In this document: positions 62,382 to 64,000 of the stretch, piece after piece | How the letters are laid out: every line of letters starts with the position of its first letter | Numbering within the stretch: the stretch's first letter is position 1 | Origin: Polaribacter sp. Q13 | GTDB taxonomy: Bacteria; Bacteroidota; Bacteroidia; Flavobacteriales; Flavobacteriaceae | DNA length: 64,000 bases | Reading direction: 5' to 3' | Assembly (NCBI RefSeq): GCF_016858305.2 | Contig: NZ_CP074436.1 | Span: 20,001-84,000, forward strand | Position numbers and translations under genes: made by a program | Notes under the pieces: model-generated | Told to the model about the DNA's origin: nothing | What the model saw: only the letters and a program-made list of their open reading frames with translations | Databases searched by the model: none

Positions 62382-63230
62382 ATGAACAAAGAAAAGTGGC
62401 TTTTAGAAATAACGCCAAAAAACAATTTATTCGATTTAAATTTAAAAGAAGTTTGGGATTATAAAGATTTATTATTTCTTTTTGTAAAAAGAGATGTTAT
62501 TACATTATATAAACAAACAATTTTAGGGCCTTTATGGTATCTAATTCAACCTTTGTTTACTTCAGTAATTTTTACTTTAGTTTTTAATAATGTAGCCGGA
62601 ATTCAAACAGGAGGTATTCCTCCATTTCTGTTCAATTTAGCAGGAATAACTACTTGGAATTATTTTAAAGATTGCTTAACCCAAACAGCAGATACTTTTA
62701 AGAAAAATGAACAGATTTTTGGAAAAGTATATTTTCCAAGAATTATTATGCCAATGTCTGTAGTTGTTTCCAATTTATTAAAATTTGGTATACAGATATT
62801 TATTTTTATACTATTTTATTGTTATTTCTTGTTTACTGGTTATGATATTGAACCAAGCAAATATGTTTTCTTATTTCCTGTATTAGTCTTATTTATGGGG
62901 ATGTTAGGATTAGGGTTAGGAATGATTATTTCTTCGATGGTCACAAAATATCGTGATCTTACCTTTTTGGTTAGTTTTGGTATTCAGCTATTAATGTATA
63001 TCTCTCTTGTAGTATTGCCTTTGTCTTTATTTCAAGAAAAAGGTTTTGAATGGGCGGTAAAATACAACCCAATGGCTTATATTATTGAAACAGGTAGATT
63101 TATGTTGTTAAATGAAGGTAGTATATCCTTATTTGGAATTGTTTATACTGTTGTGATAACTTTAGTTACATTGTTATTAGGTGTTTTAATTTTTAACAAA
63201 ACTGAAAAAAGTTTTATCGATACTATTTAA
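62382..63230 (+). CDS. wzm: ABC-2 polysaccharide export permease (Wzm/TagG-like)
   Basis: 282 aa, six membrane helices, inner-membrane channel of a glycan exporter. N-terminal cue LKEVWDYKDLLFLFVKRDVITLYKQTILGPLWYLIQPL (about 20-57) is typical of Wzm/TagG. Helices follow at about 60-78, 110-145, 160-185, 190-215 and 250-275. The last helix VYTVVITLVTLLLGVLIFNKTEKSFIDTI ends in the conserved KTEKSFID. The ATPase gene starts two bases after its stop. Confidence 0.92.
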   Translation: MNKEKWLLEITPKNNLFDLNLKEVWDYKDLLFLFVKRDVITLYKQTILGPLWYLIQPLFTSVIFTLVFNNVAGIQTGGIPPFLFNLAGITTWNYFKDCLTQTADTFKKNEQIFGKVYFPRIIMPMSVVVSNLLKFGIQIFIFILFYCYFLFTGYDIEPSKYVFLFPVLVLFMGMLGLGLGMIISSMVTKYRDLTFLVSFGIQLLMYISLVVLPLSLFQEKGFEWAVKYNPMAYIIETGRFMLLNEGSISLFGIVYTVVITLVTLLLGVLIFNKTEKSFIDTI

Positions 63231-63232
63231 TC

Positions 63233-64000
63233 ATGAAATCTAACGAAGTAATTTTAAAAGTAGAAAACCTAAGTAAACAATATCGATTAGGAGTTGTGGG
63301 TACTGGTACCATTAGTCATGATTTAAATAGATGGTGGCATAAAATAAGAGGAAAAGAAGATCCTTTTTTAAAAATAGGAGAATCTAATAATAGAGCTACA
63401 AAGGCAAAATCTGATTATGTTTGGTCTTTAAAAGATATAAATTTTGAAGTTAAAAAAGGAGATATTTTAGGAATTATAGGAAAAAATGGAGCAGGAAAAT
63501 CTACGTTACTTAAAATCTTATCTAAAGTAACAGGACCAACAACTGGAGTAATTAAGTCAAATGGAAGAATCGCTTCTTTGTTAGAGGTTGGTACGGGGTT
63601 TCATCCAGAAATGACGGGTAAAGAAAATGTTTTTTTAAACGGAGCAATTCTTGGAATGACTAAAAAAGAAATTGCTCTTAAATTAGATGAAATAATTGAA
63701 TTTTCTGGTTGTGAGCGCTATGTAGATACTCCTGTAAAACGATATTCTAGTGGGATGAAAGTTCGTTTAGCGTTTGCTGTTGCAGCCTTTTTAGAGCCAG
63801 ATATTTTAATTGTAGATGAGGTTTTAGCTGTTGGTGATGATGAGTTTCAAAAGAAAGCAATTGGTAAGATGCAAGATATTTCTAGCCAAGGAGGAAGAAC
63901 GGTTTTATTTGTTAGTCATGATATGGCAGCAATAAAAAACCTTTGTACTAGAACTATTTTATTAGAAAATGGAGAAATTTCTTTTGACGGTAGTGTTAAA
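63233..64000 (+). CDS. wzt: ABC polysaccharide export ATPase (Wzt-like), partial
   Basis: Begins at ATG 63233 and runs past the window end; 256 residues are visible. Walker A is GIIGKNGAGKSTLLKILSKV near residue 81, the H-subfamily cue SLLEVGTGFHPEMTGKENVFLNGAILGM near 118, signature YSSGMKVRLAFAVAAF near 167, Walker B ILIVDEVLAVGDDEF near 188 and H-loop VLFVSHDMAAIKNLC near 221. Wzt proteins often carry a C-terminal carbohydrate-binding domain; whether this one does lies outside the window. Pairs with the permease before it to export an O-antigen-like or A-LPS polymer. Confidence 0.93.
   Translation, partial: MKSNEVILKVENLSKQYRLGVVGTGTISHDLNRWWHKIRGKEDPFLKIGESNNRATKAKSDYVWSLKDINFEVKKGDILGIIGKNGAGKSTLLKILSKVTGPTTGVIKSNGRIASLLEVGTGFHPEMTGKENVFLNGAILGMTKKEIALKLDEIIEFSGCERYVDTPVKRYSSGMKVRLAFAVAAFLEPDILIVDEVLAVGDDEFQKKAIGKMQDISSQGGRTVLFVSHDMAAIKNLCTRTILLENGEISFDGSVK

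Overview
The window is a low-GC chromosomal segment of a member of the Flavobacteriaceae (Bacteroidota), most like a marine Polaribacter-type bacterium. The evidence is a SusC/SusD pair, a type IX secretion (T9SS) sorting domain, CarboxypepD_reg-like domains, TonB-dependent receptors, ribonuclease Y, little sign of Shine-Dalgarno sequences (many starts follow A-runs), and promoters of the Bacteroidota form TTG/TTTG-N(about 19)-TAnnTTTG. The genus is inferred from overall gene style.

Layout. 1-302: the 3' end of an rRNA operon (last bases of 23S, then 5S and its terminator). 385-1607: a dead ISL3-type transposase. 2425-5925: ornithine aminotransferase, a small membrane protein and a 2-oxoacid dehydrogenase E2. 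6040-11558: secreted and envelope proteins, several of unknown function. 11642-18397: HtpG, a KAS III-like condensing enzyme, an Old Yellow Enzyme with a Crp-like regulator, a 2-hydroxyacid dehydrogenase and a CoA-binding protein. 18400-21813: a decayed reading frame, then the minus-strand run pyrR-pyrB-STAS-like-mini T9SS protein-rnz. 22093-30211: TPR protein, amino-acid permease, M28 peptidase, FecCD/FecE-type ABC pair, RdgB, RlmH. 30264-37927: nadC, M3 peptidase, NlpE-like lipoprotein, pentapeptide protein, a dead four-helix-bundle gene, YihY, hisS, folE. 38032-39367: an intact IS256 element with an 8-bp target duplication. 39378-44921: an endonuclease III lacking its iron-sulfur cysteines, Bcp, a TonB receptor and an M23 peptidase. 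45515-47891: coiled-coil protein, zapA, a 6S-like RNA and rny. 48288-55675: a SusC-SusD-phosphatase-phosphatase locus. 56166-64000: xerD, an outer-membrane barrel, aroQ, then a surface-glycan cluster (GT2, WecD-like, WecE-like, GT-C, Wzm, Wzt) running off the window.

How the genes work together. The SusCD locus pairs an outer-membrane uptake system with two phosphate-ester hydrolases and no recognisable glycoside hydrolase, so I read it as an organophosphate-scavenging locus. The right-hand cluster looks able to make an amino-dideoxy sugar of the Fuc4NAc type, load sugars on a polyprenyl-phosphate carrier, transfer them with a GT-C enzyme and export a polymer through an ABC transporter. The zapA-6S RNA-rny region links cell division, global RNA-polymerase control and RNA turnover.

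Non-coding structure is rich. There are three copies of a hairpin repeat with a U-tract, five intergenic regions carrying a TTTGTAACTTTG-type motif oriented toward downstream genes and matching the -7 promoter element, overlapping divergent promoters before nadC, and a palindromic terminator just inside the left end of the IS256 element. No tRNA, CRISPR array or prophage was seen.
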